A stretch of DNA of 64,000 bases, taken from positions 79,642 to 143,641 of the forward strand of contig DATBZF010000127.1 of NCBI GenBank assembly GCA_036513315.1, read 5' to 3'. Source of the DNA: Roseiarcus sp036513315. GTDB lineage: Bacteria; Pseudomonadota; Alphaproteobacteria; Rhizobiales; Beijerinckiaceae. Shown here piece after piece: positions 44,243 to 52,980 of the stretch (position 1 is the first letter of the stretch; each line of letters begins with the position of its first letter). The notes below the pieces were generated by a model. It was given only the letters and a program-made list of their open reading frames with translations. It had not been told where the DNA came from and ran no database searches. The position numbers and the translations under genes are program-made.

Positions 44243-44313
44243 GCCGCCGCCTCGGCTTCGCTCAAGTCGATCGCCTCATCGGGGGAGATCGTCATCGTCT
44301 TGAAATCGCGCAT
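44239..44313 (-). CDS. 24-residue open frame at operon end
   Basis: MRDFKTMTISPDEAIDLSEA plus four residues. It starts 11 bases after the AKR-Rid stop with TTGGAG about six bases upstream, and its TGA overlaps the start of the gamma-glutamyltransferase remnant. Acidic, no family recognised. It may be a leader for coupled translation, a true small protein, or the stub of a deleted gene. Confidence 0.3.
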   Translation of the reverse strand: MRDFKTMTISPDEAIDLSEAEAAA

Positions 44314-44324
44314 TTTGGCTCCAA

Positions 44325-45815
44325 TCAGCCGATTATCGCCTCAGCCTCGATTTCGACTTCGTAATCGCCGATCAAGCGGGAGACTTCGAGCATGGTATTG
44401 GCGGGCCGGATTGCGCCGAAATAACGTCCATGCACGCGGGAAACCGGCTCCCATTGGTCGGCGTCTCTGAGATAGACGCGCGTGCGCACGACATCTTCGA
44501 GCGTGCCGCCGAGCGCGGCGAGACTGGCCGCAATTTTGTCGAGAATGAAGGTCGCCTGACCGGCGGGATCGCCCGGGCAGACCAGTTCGCCGGCGCCATG
44601 GGTCGCCGTGGTGCCGCTGACCAGGATGCGGTCCTTGATGCGAACAGCGCGGCTGTAGCCGGCGATCGGCTCCCAGACGCTTCCCGAAGAAACGAGCGAT
44701 CGATCTGGCCGGCCGGCGACGGGCGTCGGCGCATAGACTTTCGGAAAGCTGTCGAGATGGTGGCTGAGATCGCCTGACGCTGTGAGAAAGGGCGGCTTGC
44801 GATATTCGTCGCCGCAATCGCCTTGCAGCAGCAGCGCTTTGGTCAAGGATTGATCAAGTATCGAACGATCCGCATCGTCGAGCGACAGCGAAAAGATCGC
44901 GCGATTGTCGGAATGATGCGTGCGCTCGCCGAGTCGTGCGCCGACGATGACGGCGGCGACGGCGGGATGATCGAGAACCCAACGCGTCGCGACATTGGCG
45001 ATCGAAACCTTGTGGCGGCGCGCGATGCGATCAAGCGCGGCGAGTATATCCTGCAAGACCGGCCAGCCGCCGATGGCTTCGACGAAGCGCCGGTATTTCA
45101 TTTTGCTCCAGTCGGAGATCGCATCGGCCGACGGCTCCGGCGCGCCGAGCCAGCGCTCGGAGATCAGGCCGCCCGCCAGCGTTCCATAGGCCAGCAGTTT
45201 CACGCCGTGCGCGCCGCAGAAGGCGCTCATCTCGCCCGCCGCGCGCCGATCCAGCAGGGAGAAACACACCTGATTGGCGGCGATCGGGATGCCATGCTTC
45301 ACAAGGACGCGCAGATGCGCCGTATCGAAATTGGTCACGCCGAGATGGCGAATGACGCCCTCTTCGCGCAGCTTCGCCAGTTCCTTCATCGCATCGAGGT
45401 AGGCGGGATGTTCGAAAGTCCACCAGTGGAATTGCAGGAGATCGATGGAGGACACGTCAAGCCGGCGCAGGCTTCGCTCGATTCCGGCGCGCACGATGTC
45501 CGGCGTCATCGCGCCAGGCGGAGGGCACCATTTGGTGAAGACGGCCGGCCGGCCGGCGCCCACCGGCGCGCCGCCGGCCACGCGCGCGAGAAAGCGGCCG
45601 GCGATGATTTCGGCGCTGCCGTAATGATCCGCCATGTCGAAACTGTCGAAGCCCACGCGGGCGTAGTCGAGCATCGCGGAGGACGCGATCTCCGGATCGA
45701 GCAATTGGCCGCCGCGCTCCATGTCCGCGACCTGCCAAAGGCCGGTGACGATCCGGCTGATTTCCAGATCGGGCGCGAGCGCGATGCGGTCGGGCGCCGT
45801 TTCCCTAGCGGTCAT
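44325..45815 (-). CDS. Aldo/keto reductase-RidA-like fusion protein
   Basis: 496 residues from the ATG at 45815. Residues 15-330 are an aldo/keto reductase barrel with the tetrad Asp60, Tyr65 (FDMADHYGSAE), Lys95 (FTKWCPP) and His130 (LLQFHWW), plus the NADP-site end GARLGERTHHSDN. A linker of about 40 residues leads to a Rid/YjgF domain, about 375-496: ILVSGTTATHGAG, EDVVRTRVYLRD, RPANTMLEVSRLIGDYEVEI. The position of the Arg that canonical RidA uses to bind imines (PARS) is Asn (PANT), as in the Rid4-7 branches. The enzyme may reduce a carbonyl linked to an imine or enamine intermediate. Fifth gene of the operon, 31 bases after the binding-protein gene. Confidence 0.88.
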   Translation of the reverse strand: MTARETAPDRIALAPDLEISRIVTGLWQVADMERGGQLLDPEIASSAMLDYARVGFDSFDMADHYGSAEIIAGRFLARVAGGAPVGAGRPAVFTKWCPPPGAMTPDIVRAGIERSLRRLDVSSIDLLQFHWWTFEHPAYLDAMKELAKLREEGVIRHLGVTNFDTAHLRVLVKHGIPIAANQVCFSLLDRRAAGEMSAFCGAHGVKLLAYGTLAGGLISERWLGAPEPSADAISDWSKMKYRRFVEAIGGWPVLQDILAALDRIARRHKVSIANVATRWVLDHPAVAAVIVGARLGERTHHSDNRAIFSLSLDDADRSILDQSLTKALLLQGDCGDEYRKPPFLTASGDLSHHLDSFPKVYAPTPVAGRPDRSLVSSGSVWEPIAGYSRAVRIKDRILVSGTTATHGAGELVCPGDPAGQATFILDKIAASLAALGGTLEDVVRTRVYLRDADQWEPVSRVHGRYFGAIRPANTMLEVSRLIGDYEVEIEAEAIIG

Positions 45816-45846
45816 GAGAGCTCGGCCTCGCAATCGCAAGCGACGG

Positions 45847-47109
45847 TCATTTGCCGATCTTGGCTTTCAGCGCATTGACGTCGTCGGTGCTCATTTCGCC
45901 GACTGTCGCCACCTTGCCGTCCGCGATCTTCCACAGCCGGAACGGGCCGGTGATGTCGCCATATTGATCGAACGAGACGGGGCCGATGACGCCCTCATAG
46001 CGGATCGCCTTGCCGTCTTTGATCAAACCGAGCGCCTTGGCGAACTCGGCCTTGCCGGCATGGACGACTTCGCCCGATTGGTCGGTGACCTTGAAGATCG
46101 CGTCGCGGATGGCGATCGGATCCTGGCTCGCCGCCGCGGCGATCGCGAGGCCGACGATGGCGCCAGCGTCATAGGCGCGATCGGCGGCGGGATTGGCGGG
46201 ATCGATATTGGAGAACGCCTTGTAATTGGCGTTGAAATATTCGGTCGAAGCGGTCGGGCTGGTGCCCGACGAGGTGCCATAGGCTTCGTTCAGATACTTC
46301 GCGCCGACGCTGGAAATGAAGTCCGGACTGTTCATGCCGTCGTTAAGCAAGAATTTAGCGACGCCGCCTTGCGATATCCAGGCCCTGGCGATCGTCGCGC
46401 CGTCGACCGGCGTCGAAATCAGGTAAAGGCCATCGGGATTGCCCGCCATCGCGGCCGTGACCTCCGAGGAATAGTTCGACTGCTTCTCGTTGTAAGGCGT
46501 GACGGACGCGATTTCGCCGCCGAGCGCTTTATAGGCCTTGGCGAACTCGCCAAACATGTTAACGCCGAAATCATTGTTGACGTGGATCACCGCGATTTTC
46601 TTGAAACCCTGATCGAGGGCGTATTTGGCGGCGGCGGTTCCCTGAAGGGCGTCCGACGTGATGGTGCGGAAGAAGATGCCATTGGTCTTTCCCTCGCGGC
46701 CGAGAGCCGTCAGCGTCGGCGAGGAAGAAGCCGGCGATATCTGGACGATTTTTGCCGGCGCTGTCACCGAGGTCAGGATCGGAATCGAAACCGACGAGAT
46801 GATGCCGCCGATAATAACCGGAACCTTCTTCAACTGCACAAGCTGGTTCGCCGCATCGACGGCGACCGTTCCCTGGCTCTGCGAATCGCGGGTGTCGGTC
46901 ACCAGCTTGCAGCCATGCGGGCCGCCCGCGTCGTTGAGGTCGCGGAAGGCCATTTCGACCGATTTGGCGCCGGCCTGGCCATATTCGCCGGCAGGGCCAG
47001 TCAGCTCCATCACCAATCCGACGGTTATCGTGCAATCGTCCGCGTGAGCGGGAGCGCCGACGAAGGCCAAGGCCAATGCCGTCGTGATGATCAAAGCCGT
47101 CGATTTCAT
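45847..47109 (-). CDS. Branched-chain-type ABC importer, periplasmic binding protein
   Basis: 420 residues. Signal peptide MKSTALIITTALALAFVGAP, cleaved before DDCTITVG. Peripla_BP_6 features: VGLVMELTGPAGEYGQAGAK, NDAGGPHGCKLV, VIIGGIISSVSIPI, VNNDFGVNMFGEFAKAYKAL and a YDAGAIVGLAIAAAAS helix. It lies inside the reductase operon rather than with the divergent livGFHM genes, but it is the only binding protein near them and should be their partner. Liv-type binding proteins take amino acids, amides, urea or aromatic acids; the ligand here is unknown. Confidence 0.92.
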   Translation of the reverse strand: MKSTALIITTALALAFVGAPAHADDCTITVGLVMELTGPAGEYGQAGAKSVEMAFRDLNDAGGPHGCKLVTDTRDSQSQGTVAVDAANQLVQLKKVPVIIGGIISSVSIPILTSVTAPAKIVQISPASSSPTLTALGREGKTNGIFFRTITSDALQGTAAAKYALDQGFKKIAVIHVNNDFGVNMFGEFAKAYKALGGEIASVTPYNEKQSNYSSEVTAAMAGNPDGLYLISTPVDGATIARAWISQGGVAKFLLNDGMNSPDFISSVGAKYLNEAYGTSSGTSPTASTEYFNANYKAFSNIDPANPAADRAYDAGAIVGLAIAAAASQDPIAIRDAIFKVTDQSGEVVHAGKAEFAKALGLIKDGKAIRYEGVIGPVSFDQYGDITGPFRLWKIADGKVATVGEMSTDDVNALKAKIGK

Positions 47110-47175
47110 TGCCTCATCCTCCGTTTGACTGTTCGACCTGGCGTCGGCGTTCCGATGCGATGAAAGACCGCACGC

Positions 47176-48234
47176 TTAGGAAGCCTCGGCGTTGAGATTG
47201 TATTTCATGATGGAGCCGTGCCGGCTGTCGCGGTCCCGCTCGAGTTCATAGACATCGCCCAACGGACCTCTCCGACGCCGCGCGACAGCGTCGATGGCGG
47301 CATGGTCCTCGGGCGATAGTTTCAGCCGCGAGATAGCGACGTTGGCGGCAAGATGCGCCCGCGTCCGCGCTCCAATGATCACCGCGCCGACACCGGGGCG
47401 GTCAAGCACGGCGCGACTGGCGATCGTGGCGATGTCCGTTGCATGCCGATCGGCGATGCGCCGCAACGTCGCCAGCAATTCCTGGAACAGTCGCCAACCG
47501 CCAAAATCGTCGATGATCAGTTTGTATTTCACCAGGGAGCGGTTCTCCAACCCAGCGATGGGCTCGCGCGCGCCAATCCATCGATCGGATAAAAAGCCGC
47601 CCGCCACCGATCCGTAGCACAGAAGCGCCACGCCACGACTTCGGCACAAAGCGGCGATCCCATTCTCGGGGCGATGGTCGAGCAGGGAATATTGCACCTG
47701 TAGGGATAGCAGGCGAATGCCGGCATCGAGAATCGCCGCGACATGCGGCGTATCGAAATTGGTGGCGCCGAGATGGCGGATTTTGCCTTTGGCGCGCATC
47801 CCGTCGAGCCAATGGAGAGCCTCGAGCCAACGCGGCGCGGCATAATCCCACCAATGGAACTGAACCACATCGAGCGCCTCGACGCGCAATCGGCGCAAGG
47901 AGGCGTCGATGATCCCTTCGACATCGCTGCGCGCGATTCCGGGCAGGATCGCAAGGTCGGGCACCAGTTTGGTATGGACCTTCAAACGCGCTGCGGCCGC
48001 CTCGCCGCGCGTCGCGCGCAGTCGCGCGCGCATCGCTCCGTAAAGCTCTTCGACGCCGGTATAGATATCAGCGCAATCGAAAGTGAATATTCCGGCATCG
48101 AAGGCCGCGATGAGATCATCGACGGCGGCGGCGCGATCGACCGGCCCATGTCCGCCCGCCAATTGCCAGCCGCCGCGGATGACGCGCGAGATCGAGTAGT
48201 CCGGCGTCAGATCGATCGTCTCAACGCCGGTCAT
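47176..48234 (-). CDS. Aldo/keto reductase
   Basis: 352 residues from the ATG at 48234 (ATGA overlap with the TIGR04076 gene). TIM-barrel reductase with Asp53, Tyr58 (FDCADIYTG), Lys89 (VHTKLVP) and His127 (VVQFHWWD), and the C-terminal cofactor site GARTRAHLAAN. It shares with the AKR half of the neighbouring fusion the phrases IRHLGATNFDT and FHWW, so the two arose by duplication or act on related substrates. No Rid domain here. Start chosen by overlap; an upstream extension is a shadow. Confidence 0.92.
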   Translation of the reverse strand: MTGVETIDLTPDYSISRVIRGGWQLAGGHGPVDRAAAVDDLIAAFDAGIFTFDCADIYTGVEELYGAMRARLRATRGEAAAARLKVHTKLVPDLAILPGIARSDVEGIIDASLRRLRVEALDVVQFHWWDYAAPRWLEALHWLDGMRAKGKIRHLGATNFDTPHVAAILDAGIRLLSLQVQYSLLDHRPENGIAALCRSRGVALLCYGSVAGGFLSDRWIGAREPIAGLENRSLVKYKLIIDDFGGWRLFQELLATLRRIADRHATDIATIASRAVLDRPGVGAVIIGARTRAHLAANVAISRLKLSPEDHAAIDAVARRRRGPLGDVYELERDRDSRHGSIMKYNLNAEAS

Positions 48235-48590
48235 GGCGCCTTTCCTGGCAGCGGGACGGCGGTCGTCGCCTGGTGGCTGAAGCGACGCAATCCCAGTCGC
48301 GTGATGCGCAGCCGGCTCGGGCAATTGGGATCGGGACAAGCGATTTCGGCGTCGCTGGTCATCCAGTCATTTGCGTGGGTCAGGCGCTGCTTGGCGGCTA
48401 GCAAAGGCAAAACGGCGGCCAGGGAATAGATCGAGAAGCCTTGTCCAGGCGGCAGCGTCAGCATCTCGCCGCGCAGCTCGAAATAGTCCCTGTCGCGCGC
48501 GCCGCAAAAGGCCTTGGCGCCCGGCGGCACGATGGCTTCGACGCGCAGATCGTAGAGATCGAATCCGTCGTCCTGCGCCGGCGCGCTCAT
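48231..48590 (-). CDS. TIGR04076-family protein
   Basis: 119 residues. Matches the TIGR04076 pattern: FDLYDLRVEAIVPPG near the start, DYFELRGEMLTLPPGQGFS, the AAVLPLLAAKQR helix, NDWMTSDAEIACPDPNC with the conserved Cys pair, and FSHQATTAVPLPG at the end. Function is not established; the Cys/Asp pattern could bind metal. Overlaps both neighbours by four bases (ATGA), so it is co-translated with the GntR regulator and the reductase. Confidence 0.85.
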   Translation of the reverse strand: MSAPAQDDGFDLYDLRVEAIVPPGAKAFCGARDRDYFELRGEMLTLPPGQGFSIYSLAAVLPLLAAKQRLTHANDWMTSDAEIACPDPNCPSRLRITRLGLRRFSHQATTAVPLPGKAP

Positions 48591-49372
48591 CGATAGCCGC
48601 CTGCCAGGCTTTTGGCGCGGCCGTTGACGGCCGCGTCGGCGATGCGGCCGCGCAGCAAAGCGAAAGCGCGTCCGATGTCGCTAGCCAAGGCGCTCAGGGC
48701 GGCGGCGACATTTTTCGCTTCGAGCGCGGCGACAATTTGCGCATGGTAATGCGGCGCGGCGATCTGGCTCTCGGCGTCGAATGCGATGATCGCGGACCGC
48801 ACGAGCGACCCCGATTGCAGCCAGAGGCTTTCGATGATCGGCAGCAACACCGCCGATCCAGATGCTTCATAAAGGTGGAAATGAAACCGGCGATTGGCCT
48901 CGAGCGCGCCCTCGACCGCACCGCGGCCGCGTTTCGCCACCGCCCGGCTGTAGTCGCGATTGGTCTCGCGCAAAGCTTCGAAATCGCCTGCGGTCAGGCG
49001 CGGCGCGGCGAGCTCCAGCGCGGAGCCTTCGACGACGACGCGCGCACGCAGGAGATCGTCGACGCGGGCGGCGTCGATGCGCGGAACCCGCACCGAGCGG
49101 TTCGGCATCGCTTCGAGCGCCTGTTCGGAAACGAGTCTGGCCAGCGCATCGCGCACCGGCATCGTGCTGGTTTCCAGCGAATTGGCGAGTTCGTGAATCG
49201 TCAGCGTCTGACCGGGGTCGAATTTGCCGTAGATCAGCGCCTTGCGCAATTCGCGATAGACGCGCTCCTGAACGGTCTCCCGAGCGATCGGCGCCAGCGA
49301 GACGGACGAGGCTTTCCGCGCCGTCGCCGGCACGCGCCGAGGAGTTCCGATTGCCGCCGACTGACCCGACAT
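48587..49372 (-). CDS. GntR-family regulator (FadR/FCD type)
   Basis: 261 residues. A 30-residue polar leader, then the winged helix (ERVYRELRKALIYGKFDPGQ, LANSLETSTMPVRDALARLV), then an all-helical FCD ligand domain with metal-binding-type residues (Asp in DLLRARVVVEG, His in RRFHFHLYE and HYHAQIVAALEA). First gene of the reductase operon and divergent from livGFHM across about 125 bases, so it most likely controls both transcripts in response to the imported compound or a breakdown product. Confidence 0.92.
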   Translation of the reverse strand: MSGQSAAIGTPRRVPATARKASSVSLAPIARETVQERVYRELRKALIYGKFDPGQTLTIHELANSLETSTMPVRDALARLVSEQALEAMPNRSVRVPRIDAARVDDLLRARVVVEGSALELAAPRLTAGDFEALRETNRDYSRAVAKRGRGAVEGALEANRRFHFHLYEASGSAVLLPIIESLWLQSGSLVRSAIIAFDAESQIAAPHYHAQIVAALEAKNVAAALSALASDIGRAFALLRGRIADAAVNGRAKSLAGGYR

Positions 49373-49497
49373 AGCGTCCGCGCTTGCGCCGATTTTCTCT
49401 TGATAGGTTCAGCTTACTCGTGTTTGATCAAAGATCAACAATCAAATCTCGGCGAAGCAATGCGAGTGACCGCGTGAATGGCCCTGCGGCGCCAGGG

Positions 49498-50304
49498 ATG
49501 ACGGATGCCGGCGCGCTGATCAGCCCGCACGGGCAAGGTCCGCGCAACGTTCTTCTCGCGCAAGGCCTGACGAAGCGCTTTGGCGGCATCGCCGCCGTCG
49601 ACGATGTTTCGCTCGCCGTAGGCGGCAATCAAATCGTCGGCCTGATCGGCCCGAACGGTGCAGGCAAGACGACGCTCTTCGATCTTCTGGCTGGCGAACA
49701 GGTCCCGACCGCCGGTCGCATATTCCTCAACGATGTCGCCGTCGAAGGCGCGTCGGCGCATGCGCGCATCGGCCGCGGGCTCGGCCGCACCTTCCAGATT
49801 CCACGACCCTTCGCCGGCATGACGCTGGTGGAGAACGTCATGCTCGGCGGGCAGCATCAATCCGGAGAAACGCCCTGGCCCAATTGGCTGAGGCCGGGGC
49901 GCGTCGCCCGCGAGGAGCGCGCCAATTTCGAAAAGGCGATGGCGCTTCTCGATTTCGTCACGCTGGCGCCGCTGGCGCGTCAGCCGGCGCGCGTGCTTTC
50001 CGGCGGACAGCGCAAGCTGCTGGAGTTGGCGCGGATAATGATGGCCGAGCCGAAAATCCTGCTGCTTGACGAACCCGCCGCCGGCGTCAACCCGAGTCTG
50101 CTGGAAGTCATCATCGAACGCATTGCGGCGATCAATCGTCAGGGCGCCGCGTTCCTCATCATCGAGCATAATATGGGCATGGTCGCGCGGCTGTGCGGCC
50201 ACGTCTTCGTCATGGCCGCCGGGCGCATGCTCTGCGAGGGGCGTCCCGACGAGGTCTCCCGGGACCCGCGCGTGATCGAAGCCTATCTCGGCGGCGCGAC
50301 ATGA
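49498..50304 (+). CDS. livG: Branched-chain-type ABC importer ATPase (LivG-like)
   Basis: 268 residues from the ATG at 49498; a GTG 26 bases upstream is possible in another frame only, and in-frame starts further up extend into polar sequence. Walker A GPNGAGKTT, LivG-type insertion GLGRTFQIPRPFAGMTLVEN, signature LSGGQRKLLELAR, Walker B ILLLDEPAAGVNP, switch His in IIEHNMGMV. First gene of a tightly coupled four-gene set. The symbol denotes the family, not a proven leucine substrate. Confidence 0.92.
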   Translation: MTDAGALISPHGQGPRNVLLAQGLTKRFGGIAAVDDVSLAVGGNQIVGLIGPNGAGKTTLFDLLAGEQVPTAGRIFLNDVAVEGASAHARIGRGLGRTFQIPRPFAGMTLVENVMLGGQHQSGETPWPNWLRPGRVAREERANFEKAMALLDFVTLAPLARQPARVLSGGQRKLLELARIMMAEPKILLLDEPAAGVNPSLLEVIIERIAAINRQGAAFLIIEHNMGMVARLCGHVFVMAAGRMLCEGRPDEVSRDPRVIEAYLGGAT

Positions 50305-51059
50305 GCGATTTCACGCCGCCGATCCTGGTCGCCGAGGCGCTGGTCGCCGGCTACGAGCCTGGCTTGCCGATCGTCAATGGCGCGACGATCTCGGCGGCCG
50401 CCGGAGAAATCGTCGTCATTCTCGGACCAAACGGCGCCGGCAAATCGACGCTGATCAAAGCCATCGCCGGACTGACGCCGATCACATCCGGCCGCGTCAC
50501 GCTCGCCGGCCAGGAAATCACGCGGCTGCCGGCCCATCTGATGGTGCGCCGCGGCCTCAGCTTTACCCCGCAAACCGAGAACATCTTCGGCGCGATGTCG
50601 GTCGATGACAATTTGCGCCTCGCCGCCGGCGTTCTCGCCGCCGCGCTCCGCGCGCCGCGCATCGCGGAAACTTATGATTTCTTCCCCGATCTCGCCCGCC
50701 AGCGCGACCTGCTTGCCGGACGTCTGTCGGGCGGTCAACGGCAGATGCTTGCGGTGGCGCGCGCCTTGCTGGCGGCGCCGTCCGTTCTGATGCTTGACGA
50801 GCCGTCGGCCGGCCTTTCGCCCAAGCTGGTCGATATTGTTTTCGCCAAGCTCGTCGACATACGCCGCAGCGGCGTCGCCATTATTCTGGTCGAGCAGAAT
50901 GCGCGCGCCGCGCTGGCGATCGCCGATCGTGCTTATATCCTGGTCGAGGGAAGAAACCGCCACGAGGGACGCGCCGCCGATCTCGCCAATGACCCCGTGA
51001 TGGCGGCGCTGTACCTCGGCGGCCTACGCGCCGATGCTGGTCGGAGCGCCATGCGATGA
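50301..51059 (+). CDS. livF: Branched-chain-type ABC importer ATPase (LivF-like)
   Basis: 252 residues, starting with an ATGA overlap on livG. Walker A GPNGAGKST, LivF-type SFTPQTENIFGAMSVDDNL, signature LSGGQRQMLAVARAL, Walker B VLMLDEPSAGLSP, and LVEQNARAALAIADRAYILV. Pairs with LivG as the heterodimeric motor. Confidence 0.93.
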   Translation: MSDFTPPILVAEALVAGYEPGLPIVNGATISAAAGEIVVILGPNGAGKSTLIKAIAGLTPITSGRVTLAGQEITRLPAHLMVRRGLSFTPQTENIFGAMSVDDNLRLAAGVLAAALRAPRIAETYDFFPDLARQRDLLAGRLSGGQRQMLAVARALLAAPSVLMLDEPSAGLSPKLVDIVFAKLVDIRRSGVAIILVEQNARAALAIADRAYILVEGRNRHEGRAADLANDPVMAALYLGGLRADAGRSAMR

Positions 51060-51964
51060 CGCTCCAATTCCTCGCCGACGGGCTTATTGCGGGCGCCTTG
51101 ATTGGGCTTGGCGCCATCGGCGTGACCCTCACCTACTCGATTCTTCGTTTCGCCAATTTCGCCCATGGCGAGTTCGTCTCCTTCGGCGCCTATGCGACTC
51201 TGCTGCTCGCGGCAATCATCGGATCGGTCGTCGCCGGCGCCGATCAACCGATCGGCCCCTTTTCATTCGGTTGGGGAGTGATCGTGGCCGCGGTGGCGGC
51301 GATGGCTTCGACCGGCGCGCTGGCGCTGGCGCTGGACGCGGTGCTTTTCAAGCGCCTCCGCGACAAAGGCGCCGCGATCACCATTGTGATGGCGAGTTTT
51401 GGCGCCTCGATGGCGCTGCGATCCCTGCTGGAATTCGCGTTCACATCGCGGCCGGCCTATTTCTCGCGCGATCTGCAAATCGCCCTGCCCGTCGGACTCG
51501 GTATCCGCGTGACGCCGGACCAGATCGCGTTGCTCGGAATCACCGCCGTGCTGATGATCGGCGTGCATCTGTTGCTGACCCGCAGCCAGATCGGGCGGGC
51601 GATGCGCGCCGTCAGCGAAAACCCGGCGTTGGCGCGCGTCGCTGGCGTCGATGTGGCGCGGGTGATCCGCGCGGCATGGCTGATCGGCGGCGCGCTCGCC
51701 TGCGTCGCGGGCGTGATGCTAGGATTGCTTGTGCAGATCCGCCCGTTCATGGGCTTCGACCTCCTGCTGCCGATGTTCGCCGCCGCGATCCTGGGCGGCA
51801 TCGGCAGCGTTCCCGGCGCGCTCGCCGGCGCCCTGATTGTCGGCGTCAGCGAGGCGGCGGCGGTTCAGATGATCGGCGCCGAATGGCGCGCCGCCGTGGC
51901 GTTCCTGCTGCTGATCGGCGTGTTGCTGGTCAAGCCGACGGGGCTGTTCGGGAGATCCGATTGA
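51056..51964 (+). CDS. livH: Branched-chain-type ABC importer permease (LivH-like)
   Basis: 302 residues, ATGA overlap with livF. About eight membrane helices. Family landmarks: LGAIGVTLTYSILRFANFAH, GEFVSFGAYATLLLA, the cytoplasmic SQIGRAMRAVSENPALARVA loop contacting the ATPases, and ILGGIGSVPGALAGALIVGV. Confidence 0.93.
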   Translation: MTLQFLADGLIAGALIGLGAIGVTLTYSILRFANFAHGEFVSFGAYATLLLAAIIGSVVAGADQPIGPFSFGWGVIVAAVAAMASTGALALALDAVLFKRLRDKGAAITIVMASFGASMALRSLLEFAFTSRPAYFSRDLQIALPVGLGIRVTPDQIALLGITAVLMIGVHLLLTRSQIGRAMRAVSENPALARVAGVDVARVIRAAWLIGGALACVAGVMLGLLVQIRPFMGFDLLLPMFAAAILGGIGSVPGALAGALIVGVSEAAAVQMIGAEWRAAVAFLLLIGVLLVKPTGLFGRSD

Positions 51965-52950
51965 TGCCCGATATGATCGGCCTGACCGCCTATGCGAGTT
52001 TCTTTCTGGTCACCGCTTTGGTGAACGCCATCGCCTGCCTCGGCCTCAACGTGCAATGGGGTCAGACCGGCCTCTTCAACGTTGGCGTCGCAGGCTTCGT
52101 CGCCATCGGCGCCTATACCTCCGCATTGCTGACGACGCCGGCGAGCCCGGAGCATCTGGGCGGCTTCGCGCTGCCCATCGCGTTGGGATGGCTTGGCGCG
52201 ATGCTCTTGGCCGGCGCGATCTCGGCCTTCGTCGGGGCGGTGACGCTGCGATTGCGATCCGACTATCTGGCGATCACCACTTTCGGCGTCGCCGTGGCGG
52301 TGCAACTCGTCGCCTTGAACGCCCAGAAACTGACCGGCGGCGCTTTCGGCATCGGCTTCATCCCGCGGCCGTTCGAAGCTCTCGCCGAGCGGCCCGCTTT
52401 GTTTGGCCTCGCCAATCTTTTGCTCGTCGGCGCGCTGGTCGCCGTGCTCTATGTCGGCTTGGAGCGCCTGGTGCGCAGCCCCTGGGGGCGCGTGCTGCGG
52501 GCGATACGCGAGGACGAACGCGCCGCCCGGTCCTTGGGCAAGAGTCCGACGCTTTATCGGCTGCAGGCCTTCGCGCTTGGCGGCGCGATCATGGGGCTTG
52601 CCGGCGCGGTCAACGCCCATTTCATCGGATTCATCGCGCCCGAGAGCTATCAATCCAGCCTCACCTTCCAGATCTGGGCGATGCTGATCGTCGGCGGCTC
52701 CGGCAATAATCGCGGCGCAATATTCGGCGCGGGACTGATCTGGGCGCTGTGGAGCGTCTCAGGTCTGGCGATCGGCGCTTTTTTTCCGCCCGAGGAACAG
52801 GCGCGCGCCGCCGCCCTGCGCATTGTCGCCATCGGCCTGGCGCTCGCCGCGACGATCGCGCTGCGGCCGCGCGGCCTGTTCGGCGAACGCGCAACGGTGT
52901 CGCGCCATCTCGACGATGCGAACGCGATGATCACAACGGATCGGGTTTAG
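51964..52950 (+). CDS. livM: Branched-chain-type ABC importer permease (LivM-like)
   Basis: 328 residues; the A of its ATG is the last base of the livH stop. Helices with LNVQWGQTGLFNVGVAGFVA, RLRSDYLAITTFGVAVAVQL, coupling loop SPWGRVLRAIREDERAARSL and IVGGSGNNRGAIFGAGLIWA. The C-terminus RPRGLFGER is standard. A longer upstream frame is a shadow of livH. Confidence 0.93.
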   Translation: MPDMIGLTAYASFFLVTALVNAIACLGLNVQWGQTGLFNVGVAGFVAIGAYTSALLTTPASPEHLGGFALPIALGWLGAMLLAGAISAFVGAVTLRLRSDYLAITTFGVAVAVQLVALNAQKLTGGAFGIGFIPRPFEALAERPALFGLANLLLVGALVAVLYVGLERLVRSPWGRVLRAIREDERAARSLGKSPTLYRLQAFALGGAIMGLAGAVNAHFIGFIAPESYQSSLTFQIWAMLIVGGSGNNRGAIFGAGLIWALWSVSGLAIGAFFPPEEQARAAALRIVAIGLALAATIALRPRGLFGERATVSRHLDDANAMITTDRV

Positions 52951-52980
52951 CGAGCGATCCGTCTTGCCAGGCTCACCCTC

